The notes under the pieces were generated by a model. It worked only from the letters and a program-made list of their open reading frames with translations. It ran no database searches and was not told the DNA's origin. Shown here one piece after another: positions 26,601-44,622 of a DNA stretch of 64,000 bases. Source of the stretch: Tetrahymena elliotti 4EA (Eukaryota; Ciliophora; Oligohymenophorea; Hymenostomatida; Tetrahymenidae); the NCBI GenBank assembly GCA_000231825.2, contig JH720339.1, forward strand, positions 239,890 to 303,889. The letters are read 5' to 3'. Made by a program: the position numbers and the translations under genes. The first letter of the stretch is position 1. Each line of letters opens with the position of its first letter.

Positions 26601-28159
26601 TGTCGTTAACTTAAAACACTAGTAATTTGGGAGGCTAACCTCCAAATAACTAAGGTAATTAGAATGCAAATACCTACAACAATTATAATAATAATAACAA
26701 TAACTATATGCATAATAATGGCAGAGATAAACAAGGTACAATTTTACCTAATATTTAAAAACATGTCTCAAATATTTATACATCAGGTGGTTCAGCGTTA
26801 GGAGATTATAATCACAGAAATGACATAAGTAGAAATGATGTTTCTGATATAGAAAGCCCTCGAAGTAATGATAAGGCATTATTTAACTACAATCAGCAGT
26901 AGAATACAAATATTTTTAGCACTTAGAATACAAATAGCAATCTTTATGCAGTTTAAAATAATAAAACGCCCACTAATAGATTTGGTTAAGCAACAAGTGG
27001 ATATCAGGGCAATAATTTACTTAGTGTAAATCCGTTAGGATTATAAAGCTTTAAAAAAAAATCAGCATTGAAAAAATATACAACTCATGGAATTGAAGAA
27101 GAAGATGGCAATAATAACAGCTTTGCACAAAATCCAAACAGCAATATTATGCTTTAATAAATCATGCAAATGCTACAAAGGATATCATAGCCATAGAATT
27201 AGAATCAATAAGGCTACTCTAATATGCACAGCTTTACAACAATATCACCTATGGCGATGGGCAGTGCTAATCCTAACATAATGAGATTAAAAGCAGGAGG
27301 ATTTGGAACAAATTCAAAATTACATACTTACGAATCAGAAGATATGGGCTTCTATGGATCAAATAACTCTAAAAATAGAGGAGGAAATAGAAATTTAAGC
27401 TTTCTAAACAAAAAGAGAGAAAAGGAAATGCTAATTTAATAGCTTTAATTAAATAACTAATTTTATTCTGATGGAATGTCAAATATTGACATTAGTCCAT
27501 TCTTTGAAAAGAGTAAACATTATCAAGTTTATTACCCACAATATAATCTTTAATAAGTTCTTAAGATTTTAGAGAATGTTTCCCTAAAGCAGTAAAAGCA
27601 ACCTGACTACTTTGGAATTTATTCATTCTATATTCGTCCTGAACTGAAGAAAAAATAACCTATCTAAAGGGAAGATCAATCAGTATATCATAATAATGGT
27701 GGTTAAATGAAAAATTCTTAAATTATTATGAGTAACATGAATCATGGTGGATTTGGTAATGGTATGTAAAATTCCATGGTTGTTGTCAATAACAATGGTG
27801 CCAACTTTAGCAAATACTAAAGTATTTATACTTTTAACTAATCTTTTGGTTATCGCCACAAAGGAAGTTTGAATAATTTTAAGGATTCTCCAAGACCTAG
27901 AGATAAAGATACTGATTCTCAAAAGCAAAAGAAAAATAGCTTAAAAGGATATAACTCACTATACCACTTAAGGTCCTCTACAATTAAATAAGATAGTTTA
28001 ATTGGTAACTAACCATTAATTGAGAAACATGACAAGGCTCCACCAACAAAAAGTAATTTTGGCTAAATTAATCATTTAGAGTGTAATAGCATTTACTAAG
28101 AAAAAGAAAGATCTTATTATCCTAAATTTATATATAGAAAACTTATAACATTATCTTGA
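23655..28159 (+). CDS. K+-selective channel with cyclic-nucleotide-binding domain and CCHC zinc knuckle
   Basis: Exons 23655-25763 and 25961-28159 (197-nt phase-0 intron, gtaattttt...attaatag); 1435 aa. A polar N-terminus of about 340 residues precedes a six-helix channel core. The pore reads YFAVTTMITVGYGDIVPIT, with the K+ selectivity filter GYG at residues 566-568. The putative S4 (DYLRPMNLLILLKVQTARR) carries few regularly spaced Arg/Lys, so voltage sensing may be weak. A C-linker leads to a cyclic-nucleotide-binding fold spanning the intron, with phosphate-cassette-like FGEVNFFKEGAREASARA retaining Glu and Arg. Directly after it is a CX2CX4HX4C knuckle (Cys823, Cys826, His831, Cys836). 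The last 580 residues are N/Q/G-rich. It belongs to the CNG/KCNH/HCN-like superfamily, which is expanded in ciliates and acts in plasma or ciliary membranes. Ligand binding is predicted, not shown. Confidence 0.9.
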
Positions 28160-29028
28160 TTTAGAATATTATGTACTATTTATCTAACTCTTCTCTTAGT
28201 GGAAAATAATTTATTTTAATCAACCAAAAATTATACTATTAATCAATCAATTAATTTTGATTCTAATACAGATAAACAAACAAAAAAGCCACATTTTTGA
28301 AATCTTTCTTTTATATTATTTTTTTCATGTAAATTTATATTTCTTTATTCAAAAATTCTCTATGTCGATTTCAATCAGCATCCAAGCAACCAAAAAATAA
28401 ATTTATAACCTATTCTCAAAACTGTTTACATCATCATTTTATTCATAAAAACAAATCTATCTGTTTACTTAAGAAAAAACCATTTTTTGAATAATTTAAT
28501 TTATTTGAATAACTTCTCAAAATTAATATCTGTTTAAAAAACTAAACAAACAAATAAATAAATAATTTTAAAGTTGAAAAACTTAATTCAGATTTCATTT
28601 ATTTTGTATCTTGAATTCTATTTAAAAAAATTAGATCAAAAAAAGAAATATCTGTTAATGAAATTTAAAATTTATAGATTATGTATGTTATGAATTATAT
28701 TTAAAATGCTCAGTGAAGAATTTATGTAGAATAGTTTTTCTTATTGATACATTTAGATGTTAAATTAATTTATAACAGACATTTTAATTTAAGAAATATT
28801 TAAATTGTAATACCTTAACAAAGTTAAAAAATAAAAATGAAATAATTGTTAAATTTATAGTTAGTTAAAATTGAAACAATAAAATAAATAAAGTAATTGG
28901 CAATATATTAATTAATTAATTATGTTTTAATTTTTAAGTTTATTTTAGTAATTTATAGTTAAGTTATTTTTTTGTTTAATTAAAAGGTTTGTTTGGTAGT
29001 TTTATTTTTAATTATTATCTGATAATAA
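28160..29028. other. Intergenic region between convergent genes
   Basis: About 0.9 kb holding both 3' ends. The proximal 400 bases on the plus strand carry CAAA/CCAA/AATC-type simple tracts like those following other genes here. No other feature was recognised. Confidence 0.45.
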
Positions 29029-34406
<5,378 letters not shown>

Positions 34407-35959
34407 TTTACTATTTATGTAATATATTTCCTCGCTTGTTTTTGTTTTATAGTTTGATCAGTCTTTTTACTAAAACAAGCAATTAAAGAGTCGTTAATTA
34501 TTTTTTTTGTTATTATTTTTTCTTAATTAAGAATCTTTTGTCTTTAAAAGTGTTTAGCTGTTTACTTTTTGTATAAATTTTCTATTTATTATGTCTTTTT
34601 CACAAAAGGTATGATGATTCATGAGTAAAACACCCCAATTTTAAAAATTTTTTTAAGATATCAAAAAAGCAACAAAATCTTATTTTTATCAACAAAAAAA
34701 TTATAGTTAAAACAAATGTAAGCTAAAAAATATTCAAATTTTGCATTTATTTAGACATTAAATTGTTTTTTGACAAAAATTCTTTTCAAAAAAAGTTAGA
34801 AATTTAAAGTGCAACTCATTACTTTTTTTTTCCATCAGTCATCTAAAATAAGTGAATCATGGTTCTTTCTTGAGCTTTAATTTTCAAAAATTTTAATTAC
34901 TTTTTGTATATCTTCTAGACCTTTAATTTAATTTTGATTTTTAATCATCAAAACTAATGAGTCACTAATGTTTAATAATTTAATAAATCTAAAACTAATT
35001 GCAAAATCTTTATACAATAATAGATTTTGATTGATATAGATTATTAACAGAAATTAGATAATTTTAAAAACTTAAGATATAAATTTTAACATAACTTTAA
35101 TGCCTTGAAAAAAATGTTAATGATCCAGAAAATAATGAACATTTTTTGTTTCAACCATTATAAAAAATATTATAAGCATAAATAAAAAAAGGCTATTAGT
35201 TTGCTATATAAAAATTGATTTTAATTTTACTATTAATATTCTACTAAATTAAATTTAAAGATAAAGTATGGAAAAGTTATTTTAAGAAATATGATTTTAT
35301 TTAAATTAATTACTAAAATTTAAATTAAATTTAATTTTACATCAATTAATTTTATCAGAAAAAAAATAGTTTATTTGAAGGAAATAATTTTTTAAATTAT
35401 CTGAGTTGAGTTGGAAAATATAGCTAAAAATTTTCAAAAAAAATATTTTGTTAGTTAGATTCATTCAGACAAAGTTTATGTGAAAACATTATTAACAATC
35501 TTCTTTACAAAAATTGAATTTAGTTTCATTTAAACTTAGAATGATAGCAATTTAGAAAAGACTCAAGGATTTTTTATGTTTGGTAAAATGTTTTTTCCAA
35601 TAAAAAATAAAAGAAATATGATGAAGAAAAAGAAATAATAGTTAATACTCTTTTAAACATAAATTTAAGATATACATTAGACAAAATAAATGGATTGTTT
35701 TGATTTAGTTTTAAGAAAATTAATGGTTTATCTTTAAAAGAATAATTAATTAATAATAACTTTTTTAATATAAAGGAAATATAAACCTCTTCTTAAAAAA
35801 GAAGGATTTATATTTTTTTAGTAGTTGATAAAAAACTATGAGATTTTTAACATTTTTATTTTTTATTTATTTTATTGATTCATTCATTCATTGGTTGGTT
35901 TGCTTGTTTGTTTGTTTGTTTGTTGGTTACTTATTTAGTTGATAGTCTTTTTTAATTAT
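34407..35959. other. AT-rich spacer between same-strand genes
   Basis: 1.55 kb containing the ABC gene promoter side and the 3' end of nothing else recognisable, since the next gene toward the right also lies on the minus strand and ends at 35960. It is AT-rich with poly-A and poly-T runs. A simple-repeat tract sits at 35879-35935. Confidence 0.45.
35876..35937 (-). repeat. Tetranucleotide tract 3' of minus-strand gene
   Basis: The plus strand reads attcattcattcattggttgg followed by several ttgt units. On the sense (minus) strand of the adjacent gene this is an A/C-rich CAAA/CCAA/TGAA tract starting about 25 bases after its stop codon. Confidence 0.65.
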
Positions 35960-37549
35960 TCAACTATTTCTTTTTAATTATCTGATAGGAGAGTTTTATT
36001 CATCATCTTCCTCTTATTTTTCTTAAATAACTTACTTAAAGCTTAAATTAATTGTAAAAGGTTCAATTTATTTATTTGCTAATTACTTTAAACTGAAATT
36101 TATTAAATCTTGCATTTATTTCAACTAATCTATGGTAAGAGGTAAAAGTCCTTCTTCATTTTCCTAAGAAATGCTCTCTAAACTTTTAGATCTGAATCTT
36201 CTTTTTTGCTTGATTAAAGATACTCTTTTTTCTCTTATTTTTTTAGAAAAACAGGAGTTTCTTGAGCGCATTTATATTGATTAGCTGTTTGATCTATTTT
36301 TACTATTGCTGCATAAACTTAATCTGTTGGAACGTACCTCATCATTAGTGGGGCTAGTTGTTCCATTTAACAATTCTTCTTTAAATTATCTGATTCTAGC
36401 AATTCTACTTAATTCTCTAGTTCTTTACTTATTAATATCTTCTTCATTCTCATATTCCTAATCATCCTCTCTAATAGCATTAGTGATTGAAGAGAAATCT
36501 TTTTTTAAGAGTAATCATAAAAAATATAAGTAAATAAGTTACTTCCATTGTTTTTTTTCTAAAAGCTAACTCAAGAAAAATAATTTATTTTACCTATCCT
36601 TGATGTGATAACTGCACTACCTTCCTAAGAAGAAGTAGTATCATCATTATCAGAACTCATGGATTCATTTAAAACTGGTACTGAGGATGCTTTGGTGAGA
36701 GTTCTGGCTCTTCTATTTTATAATCTCTCAAATAATTATCTCTTTTGAGTATCTAAGCTTTCATGAATAATCTTTTAGTTTTATTTAATCTCTTATTAGA
36801 CATTCTTGACTAATGCCTTAGCCTTTTCGTCATTATCTTAGTGTGAATAGTTTACAGTCTTTCTTATTTACTCTTCTTTCTATCTTACTTCTGCTTCTCT
36901 TAATGCTTCTTCCTTCTAAAAATATTTGAAAATAAATGAGACATATTATCTTTCAAAGAGAAATGCTGTTAATAAATACTGATTTAGCTTAGACTTATGG
37001 GTTATTGGCTCCATTTTACTGATCTTTTTCTCTTGACATAGCATCTATAACATTTGGCTTCATCATTAAACTACTCATTTTCTTATTGAAGTAGATAAAT
37101 CTCTAATCTCCTATTGACTCATAATACTCTACACCTATCTATTATTTTTAAATTTAATAAATATTTAAAAAATCTTTGAAACTGATTTTGCTAAAAGATT
37201 GGTTAAAGCTATAAAATTTACCATATACAACTCTAAGAGTTCTTTAACTTTTTCTATTTCTATATATTCATTATCTAAGTATATTTCTAGCTCTAAGATA
37301 GTATCAGCAAAGCCAGGAGGTAGTTCTTTTTTCTTACAATTATCTAATGAGATTATTGGCTAATGATGAACTTTATTAAATACAATAAAATCTCAATAAA
37401 ACTTATTTAAAAAATATTTTAAGATGCAATTGATATTCAAAATAGCAAAAAATTGATTTTAATCAAAAAAAGCAAAATGCAATCATCATACTGTCCTTTT
37501 TTGAAAGGGAATTTTCAATCCCTGATTTAGATGCCCTGCGAGCAGCCAT
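35960..37549 (-). CDS. Hypothetical protein with conserved-looking helical N-terminal domain
   Basis: Five exons (minus): 37549-37492, 37370-37222, 37138-36980, 36915-36594, 36498-35960; introns of 121, 83, 64 and 95 nt; 408 aa. Residues about 20-100 form a compact helical unit with ELPPGFADTILELEIYLDNE, ELLELYMIGVEYYESIGDQR and FIYFNKKMSSLMM. I believe similar segments occur at the start of many ciliate proteins, but cannot name a domain. The middle is charged and helical (EEALREAEVRQKEEQIRKT). After a Ser/Asp/Thr-rich linker the C-terminus is basic and RS-containing (SNSQSIQMRSRNS, RRFRSKSLESIS). Phases agree at every junction, which supports the model. Function is unknown. Confidence 0.75.
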
Positions 37550-39043
37550 AGACTATATTAATCTATCCCTTTGTAATGAAATGACTTGAGTCTGATTCTT
37601 TCTTTAGAGTTGTAAAAAAATAAAATTTTCCTTTTTTAATCACTATATGTTATACTTATTTTATTATCTTAATTACAATATCTACAATTAAATATTATAT
37701 GTGTGTATGATTTAGGTTTTCTTTGGTTTCTTTTAAAATCTAAATTATGCTTTTTTTAAGTGAATCTCTCTATTTTAAAATATTACAAATTTCTAATTTT
37801 CTAAATATTTTCTTGGCTTATTCTTTATCTTTCATTTCTTTCTTTGTCCAGAAGCTAGCTGACCTAAATTGCTCAATTATAATAAATAATAAGTTGTTAC
37901 TTTACAATTTTATGTAAAAGTGTAAAACTTAATTATTTACTAAATAAATTTTAAAAGCAAATTCTTCCACAAAAACTAATTTATTTTATTTTTTCAAAAC
38001 TAAAAAAAATTAAACATACTGTTCTAAATTATTTTCTCAATTTCTCTTGATATTTTCATTATTTCCAGTGAACCCATATTATCAAATGTATATGCTTATA
38101 GAATTTTACAGAATACTATTCAAGTGTGTATTTTATTATCATTTCTCAGAGTTCAAAATGACATTTTTATACTCTGGCCAACTTTTTAATCCCAAAAATA
38201 ATTTAATCAATAGTTGAGAGTCAATAAATTTATTTATTGAAAATTTCTTTTAAATATTTAAAAGCCAATAAAATCTAGTTTCTCACTATTGATTTTTAAT
38301 TAATATGATAGAAAAAGTCTTAAATCTCAAGTTAACTGAAAAAGAATTTCTAATTTAAGAAAATTAATTCATATTTTGCTTTCTACTAAACGAATTTTAT
38401 TAATTAAGGATTAAAATTTTAGATTGAGTAAATCTCAAAGTAATATTTCAACTAATAGTTTATCTATTTTTTAAATTTATTTATTCTTTTCATAAACTTT
38501 TTTGCAAAACTTTTTCAGGATTAATTTTCCTAAATATCGATTTTATGCTAATTATTTTATTATTATTTAAAATCAAAAGAAAAATTGTCTCTTCCTTTTG
38601 TTTAGTTCAATTTCTAAATAAAAAAATAGTAAAATTTTGAATTAAACGATTTAATAATTTTTATCTGATAAAACATTTCAAGAGAATAAGAGGATGCACT
38701 TTAATTACTTTAAATTTTATTTTTTAATCCTATTTATCTTAACAATAAACAAATACATATTTATAAACTTAAAAATCTGAAAAATTTAAAATAAATTTAT
38801 AAAAAATGAAATAAGCTTGAATTATGCTATCTTATGTCTTATCGAAATTGAATCAAAGCGATGCTATTAGGAATTATTGACTAAAATATTTAATCTTGGA
38901 GGCATGAACAATTAATACCTTATATTTAATTTTTAATATTTACCCTTAAATTTTCAAATTAATGAATATTTAAAGTAAATTTAATCAAGATAATTACATT
39001 CATTAAAAAATAAAATAGAAGTTGTTTTTAGCTGAAAATAAAA
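37550..39043. other. Divergent AT-rich spacer
   Basis: 1.5 kb between divergent genes at 37549 (-) and 39044 (+). No RNA gene, repeat or coding frame was recognised. It should hold both promoters. Confidence 0.45.
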
Positions 39044-39739
39044 ATGTATTCTGACGATAATTTTAATCAAGATTTAGAAAATTGTAAACTCATTTTAGCA
39101 GGATTTTGAATATTTATCTAAAACCATTTTTAAGTATTAAAGGATTTAGAGGAAATCGATAAATAAGAGGCCTAGACATAGGTTTTAAAATAGAAATTCA
39201 AAAATATGGTTGTAGAAGATGATAAAAAAAAATAGTAGCAAGCAGAAAAGGAATAAATGATGAAAAACCAGTTTCACAAAGTTTAATAAAGCATAGATAC
39301 AAAGACTGTTTAGGATTTGCTTAAAGAACTTGATTTATTTGACTATAAATTGGCAGGAACTAATCAATCATTTTTAGCTAATTAATAATCCTAGTAATAC
39401 AACTTATAAAAAAGCTATTTTTTAGGGAATTTTGATAAAGAAAACTCCATCATTAAAATGAATGGAAATAATAATAGTAAACAAGATTTATAATTAAGTA
39501 TTATCCATTAATAACTATTATAGGACCACTTCTTAAATAACAGCATACTTTAAAATACAACATAAAATAATATAAACATTAATTAGTTGAATAGCAATAA
39601 TAACAACAATAACTAACATATGAACAATTAAACAACTAATTTGGATGATATAGATTAGTTTTTATAACAGTTAGATGATAACAATGACACACTAATGTAT
39701 TCTAGTAATTTATTAAATAACACTGATGTTTTAAAATGA
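39044..39739 (+). CDS. Small Q/N-rich hypothetical protein
   Basis: Exons 39044-39083 and 39135-39739 (51-nt intron, phase 1); 214 aa. Without splicing the first frame stops after about 21 codons. The product begins MYSDDNFNQDLEN and has a charged helical segment (KNMVVEDDKKKQQQAEKEQM) followed by FHKVQQSIDTKTVQDLLKEL and DLFDYKLAGTNQSFLANQQ. The second half is Asn/Gln-rich with an unbroken Asn run near 39593-39615. The VQDLLKELDLF stretch looks like an amphipathic helix that could be a binding motif. No family was recognised. The acceptor chosen (ttttttaag near 39134) is the one that restores the long frame; a second AG at about 39142 does not. Confidence 0.65.
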
Positions 39740-41016
39740 AATAGGCCTCAAATTTATATTACTCATATAAAAATTAGATTTCTAAGTATACATTTATATA
39801 AAAACTAAAATACATATTATATTAATATTTTTTCTGTTAGATTAATATATTTATTTCCATCTCTTCCTTTAGTATTGAATAATAAATACTTTAAATTAAG
39901 GATTTTCTTTTTTAAATCTAAATATTCTATTTACAATGATTCAGTAACTATTCATAGACTTTATTAATATCTTAAAAATTGAATGCTTTTTGCTTAATAA
40001 TGAAGAAAAAAAATGAATTGTTTAATAAATAAATTATATAAATTTTAATTTTTAACATAAAAATAAATTTATTCAAAGCATAAAATATTTATTTTCATAG
40101 TTTTAAAATGTTATTTCAAACTAATTTAGATCGATTAAATATTTTAGAAAGAGTAAAATTTTTATTAGTTTTACAATTATGAAAATAATTATTGCAATTT
40201 TATACTAGTTAGTTTCTAGCAAGTTAAAAAACCAACTGAAAAAAAAAAAATTTAATAAAAGTGTTTTTGATGGATTAAACATAAAATAATATTTTATTAG
40301 AATTTATAACAAATAAATTGATTTTTATATTTATTGTTTTAAAAATCAAAAGATTAAATTAGCATATTTTTTTAGTGTTAATTTTTTTTTATTTTACAAA
40401 TTTTATTATTTATACAACCTTATTTCAAAAATAAATAATCATTTATGACTTAACATATTTAAAGTATGTATTTAAAAAAATAAAATCTAAATAAAATATG
40501 GAAATTTTATCTAATATTATTAATTAATAGTTTTTAAGTGTCTGTATTTAAATTTTGTTTTTGATTATCAAATATATTCACTTCACTTGTTAAGAGATCT
40601 TAAATTATCAAAAATTATAATAAAAATACCACTAATTATTTCAAATGTTGCTTTCCTAATTAAATTTCAAAATTCCTTATATTTTTTTACAAAAAGTTTT
40701 AAAATGTTTGCAACTTTCTGAAAGGTTTATTATTTAATCTTTTGAAGAATATTTTATAATTTAATATATTAGTATTGAAGAATAATACATCTAGTTTGCT
40801 TTAAAGAATATTTTTATATTTTAACTTTTATTTTAATTTTGTTACATTTAGTCTTACTTATGTGGTTAATGAATACTTACAAAAGTTAGATCTTAATTAT
40901 TTTATTATGTGAATTTTTTAATCAAGTATTTTTTACTTTTAATTTACACATTTTTATGAGCTCATTAAGTAATAAATAAAAATAAACAAATTTAATAAAT
41001 TATTAAAAAAAAGAAG
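39740..41016. other. AT-rich spacer
   Basis: 1.3 kb of AT-rich DNA between two plus-strand genes. No feature beyond homopolymer runs was recognised. Confidence 0.45.
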
Positions 41017-42871
41017 ATGAACAAAAACAATTCAAATATTTAACATGTGAAAAAGAATAGAATTAGTAGAAAAGACCATAAAAACAATTTTTTAGTTTTT
41101 ATTCCAACATTAGAAAAAGACTTTTAATATGAAATATAGAAGATAAAGAAAGACCAATCAGACCTCATATTTTTAGGGAGTGCTGCAATAATTTTATCAA
41201 CAAGTTACTATGCTTTAATGATTGAATAAAATTCTAAAAGTTGTAATAACTTATGTAAAATTATATCAATAGGGATAAATGTCATATATGGTTTACTATT
41301 CTCTTATATAGTTGATATTATCTCATTCAACATATCTTTCTTTTTTTCAATTAGTTAGTGCATTTTTTGCATAGTTTTAAGTAACATTGTATAAAATAGT
41401 GATAATACATAGCTAAAAGTATTTTTGATAATATTAAGTAATATTTCTAATCAATAAATATTGTTGAGTGTAAGGTATTTGATATTTGAAATTTATCAAG
41501 ATATATAGAAGAGGTTTGATAAAAATATTTACCATCAGCTTGTGAGTGCAATAAATTTCATATTTTTAGTTACTTTGCTTTATTTAAATTGTGAAGATAT
41601 TTATACACGTGTAGGTATTTAAATACTGAACATTTGTGTATTATTTTTAGGCTATCTAATTATTTACTTCAGCTATTATAATATAGAAATTATCAGGTAA
41701 AAGTCAAATAGATACAAAAACTTCTTAAATTATTAAAGAGTAGGGAATTCTTTACCTGTTATTATTAGCTATTACAATAATGATAGCTTTAGATTTTTAG
41801 TAATTATGGTATTTGCTATGTTTGCATCAATCGATTTTTAAGATTTTGATTCTGGTTTTTAAATAGCATTTGATTACTTTAGTATTACATTTATTTGATG
41901 ATAATTAAACTTTAAATTTGATTCTATATTTTCTTCCTTCTATAATATCTTCAGCTACTTCTTTAATACTTAACAGATAGAAGTGGATAGTAGAATCAAC
42001 TTCCAAAGTATTTTTGAGCATACAGATTTTTATATAGTTTGTGAAGTGTATCTTTTACTAATTAAAATATTTGTTTCCTCAGCAAATATTTTTCCCAATA
42101 AGCATAATAATAATGATTATTTAAAATGCAAATCTATTCATAGTAACAAATCAATTCTTTGAAATAGTATCCTGTTTGAATGATGAGAATTCTGCTATAA
42201 AATGTCAAGGTTATGCATTCATGTTTTGTGCAATATATTTTCCAAAATTCATATCATTCATTCCATTATCACAATAAATAAAATATGGTATCTAATTATA
42301 GCCATAACAAATATTTACTCTAATAAGTATTTAAAAAACAGATCATTTGTCAAATTAGAAAAAAACCTAAAAAAATAATTGCATAAATAAACTTAAAAAT
42401 ATTTATCCGCATGAATATTTTATTTATTATCTATTATCATTTAATAAGTTTATTTCTGTTTATGAGGATTCTTTTATTAATAATTTTAAAAGTATTCTGC
42501 TTAATAATCTTATTATTTCAAACTTCTTTCATTTCATTTATTATTCTATTTTTTTTTAAAGTTCAAAAAGAACAACAAATTCCTATTTGCATTTTTTCAT
42601 CAATTATTTTTAATTTTAAATTTACATTAAATAATTTGATTTCAATCTTTCAATTAAAATAAAATTTTTAGAGGACTTTAAAAAAATACATTTTTCAATA
42701 AATTTTTAGCACAAAAATATTTACTAAATTAAGTCTATTAATTTTTTATTATTTTATCTTAATAGTTTTAACCAGTTTATTATTACCAAAATAAATTAAT
42801 CTAAACTAAGCTAATGTAAGTTGATTTCACTCTAAATTTAGCTTCTATAACTTATTTTTTCTTTATTCTGA
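41017..42871 (+). CDS. Multi-pass membrane protein, 3' end uncertain
   Basis: Exon 41017-41881, intron 41882-41954 (gtattacat...tatcttcag, phase 1), then an open frame from 41955. Without splicing, TGA would follow about 17 bases after the donor; with it, the frame stays open to TGA 42869-42871 (593 codons). Residues 1-60 are basic, then 7-10 hydrophobic segments follow, including SDLIFLGSAAIILSTSYYAL, SAINFIFLVTLLYLN and a downstream FMFCAIYFPKFISFIPL. No transporter or receptor signature was recognised. Sequence after about 42330 becomes an F/I/N/Y-rich blur typical of untranslated DNA and even overlaps the convergent gene, so the true end is probably earlier. For example, a 32-nt intron at 42327-42358 would give a stop at 42412-42414. 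Confidence 0.55.
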
Positions 42872-43821
42872 AGCCATATTTCTCTTTTTCTTTATTTCAT
42901 TTAATAATTATTGTTCTCTACTTTCTTCTTTTAAAACTTACTCTAGTTATCTATTTAAAAATTGATTTAAGAATAACTGTAGGGGTTTGTAGATATTTTA
43001 GAAAAGTAGAAATTAAAAAGTTTACTTCTTTTCGTCTACTGTTGCATGTCTATCATATCTTTACTATATGAGATTTTTTTTGCCTAATTCCTTCATCTCT
43101 TCAGTAACTCCATCTTCAAGTTCCTGTTTTTACAAAATTTAGTAAGAAGTCTATAAAATAAATTATTTACTTAGAGCATTTCTTTTTCCCATTCATGTCT
43201 TTCTATTTCTTCTTAAACAAATTATTTGTTCATAGAATATTGATCTATATTAAATTTTTTTTGCTAAATTTCATCTTCTCTTTGTTATAATTCTTTCTTT
43301 TTTTCATCATAAAATAACTATCTCTCCATTTCATAATTCTTCTTTTCGTCTTCATCCATGTTATCAATTTTTTTTTACTCAAAGTCTACAAGTAGCTTTG
43401 ATATGTTTTTTCCTCCCTTTTCTAAATTAGTAAACTTCAAATTAACAATCAATAAAATATTTAATTTGTATTTATTTACATAAGTTTTCATATATCTTTT
43501 CTTTCTTAGCAAGCATATTTTGAGAGGTCTTTTCTGTTATTTCTTAAACTAAATCCTTTTTCATCCTCTCTTCAATACCTTTATTTTTTTTCATGAATAG
43601 TTCTTACTATTTATTTAATTTCTTTTATGATTTTGTTCCATTTTAAGATTAATCTTTCTTTTGCATCAAAGCTACCTACAAAGACACTAACTATTATAAA
43701 ATTTTCTTAGAATTTAGGTTTAAAAATTTCAATAAAATACAGAAGAGTCATCGACTTCTATTTTTTTGCCTGGCTTCTTAGGAATTAAAGTACTTTCTGC
43801 TAACCAACCATATTCGCTCAT
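42827..43821 (-). CDS. Coiled-coil protein resembling CCDC174
   Basis: Five exons (minus): 43821-43741, 43690-43480, 43421-43171, 43123-43026, 42950-42827; introns of 50, 58, 47 and 75 nt; 254 aa. It starts MSEYGWLAESTLIPKKPGKK, then has DDSSLVSLQVALMQKKDQ, a long charged helix, NISKLLVDFEQKKID, EIERHEWEKEMLQELEDG, RYDRHATVDEKK and a basic helical end QQLLNEIKKKRNMASEQRK. The SS-LV-L-x-L opening followed by an LVDF-x-QK motif and a W-containing charged helix recalls CCDC174, a small nuclear coiled-coil protein of animals and fungi linked to splicing complexes. That identification is from memory of the family pattern and is moderate at best. The gene converges on the membrane-protein gene at 41017. 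Confidence 0.7.
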
Positions 43822-44583
43822 TATTAATTTTGATAATAATTATATATGTTATTAATAATAATTTATGTCTATAAGTATGAATCTACTAAAAATAGGTAAA
43901 TACTATAATAGCATAAAATATATTCATAACTAAATTTACATTATTTAATAAATAAAGCATAAAAACTTATGAAAATAATTTTATTAAGAAATTCATAATA
44001 TTATTTATCAAATCAAAGTTGACATCAAAAGAAATGTTTTAAATTAAATTCAAAAATAAATTAAAATTTTTAAAAAGTTAATCTAAAAATAATATTGACA
44101 AGTTATGCAAGGAATAATATAACATTTTAAATTATGCCTTTGAATTTTAAATTTTTAAGAAGATATTTTATGGAAAAGATATCTTATATTTTTAATTACC
44201 AATTAAAAATAAACAATTTGTTAAATTTAATTGTATTTTTTAAATAAATATTTCTTAAAAGAAGAACAAACGTATTTAAATAATGAAAAATACACAATAA
44301 TGAATTAAACAAATAAATAAGGTACCTCTTTGAAGTTCTGAATATTAAAATTAGTTTTAGTCATTTTTGTTCAGAGTGTCACATAATTTAATGAAAATGA
44401 ATGAGTGTCAGAAAGGGGACAAGCTTATTTAAAAAAAGACTTTAAATTAAGTAGAAGAAATATTTAATGGTATTAGTAATTCATTCAAAATACTTAAAAA
44501 ATACAAAGCAACAAGTATTAAATAAATTGGAAAACTAAAAGTTTAATAGCTTAACAAGAATATTATTATATATATATATATAT

Positions 44584-44622
44584 GTATAGTACCCTAGGGT
44601 ACTGCCTTTTTCAAGGCTATAC
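44584..44622. repeat. Nested palindromes, three-way-junction-like
   Basis: Just after a (TA)n run lies a perfect 16-bp palindrome, AGTACCCTAGGGTACT (44588-44603). It is followed at once by a hairpin GCCTT-TTTC-AAGGC (44604-44617), and both are enclosed by GTATAG (44584-44589) and CTATAC (44617-44622). The block is about half GC, unlike the spacer around it. Confidence 0.7.

Noticed and set aside
27087..27928. Frames on either strand inside the channel gene tail, including an 82-codon minus frame
   Set aside because: They overlap the continuous exon 2 of the channel gene and are alternative-frame or antisense shadows, apart from the part that is that exon itself.
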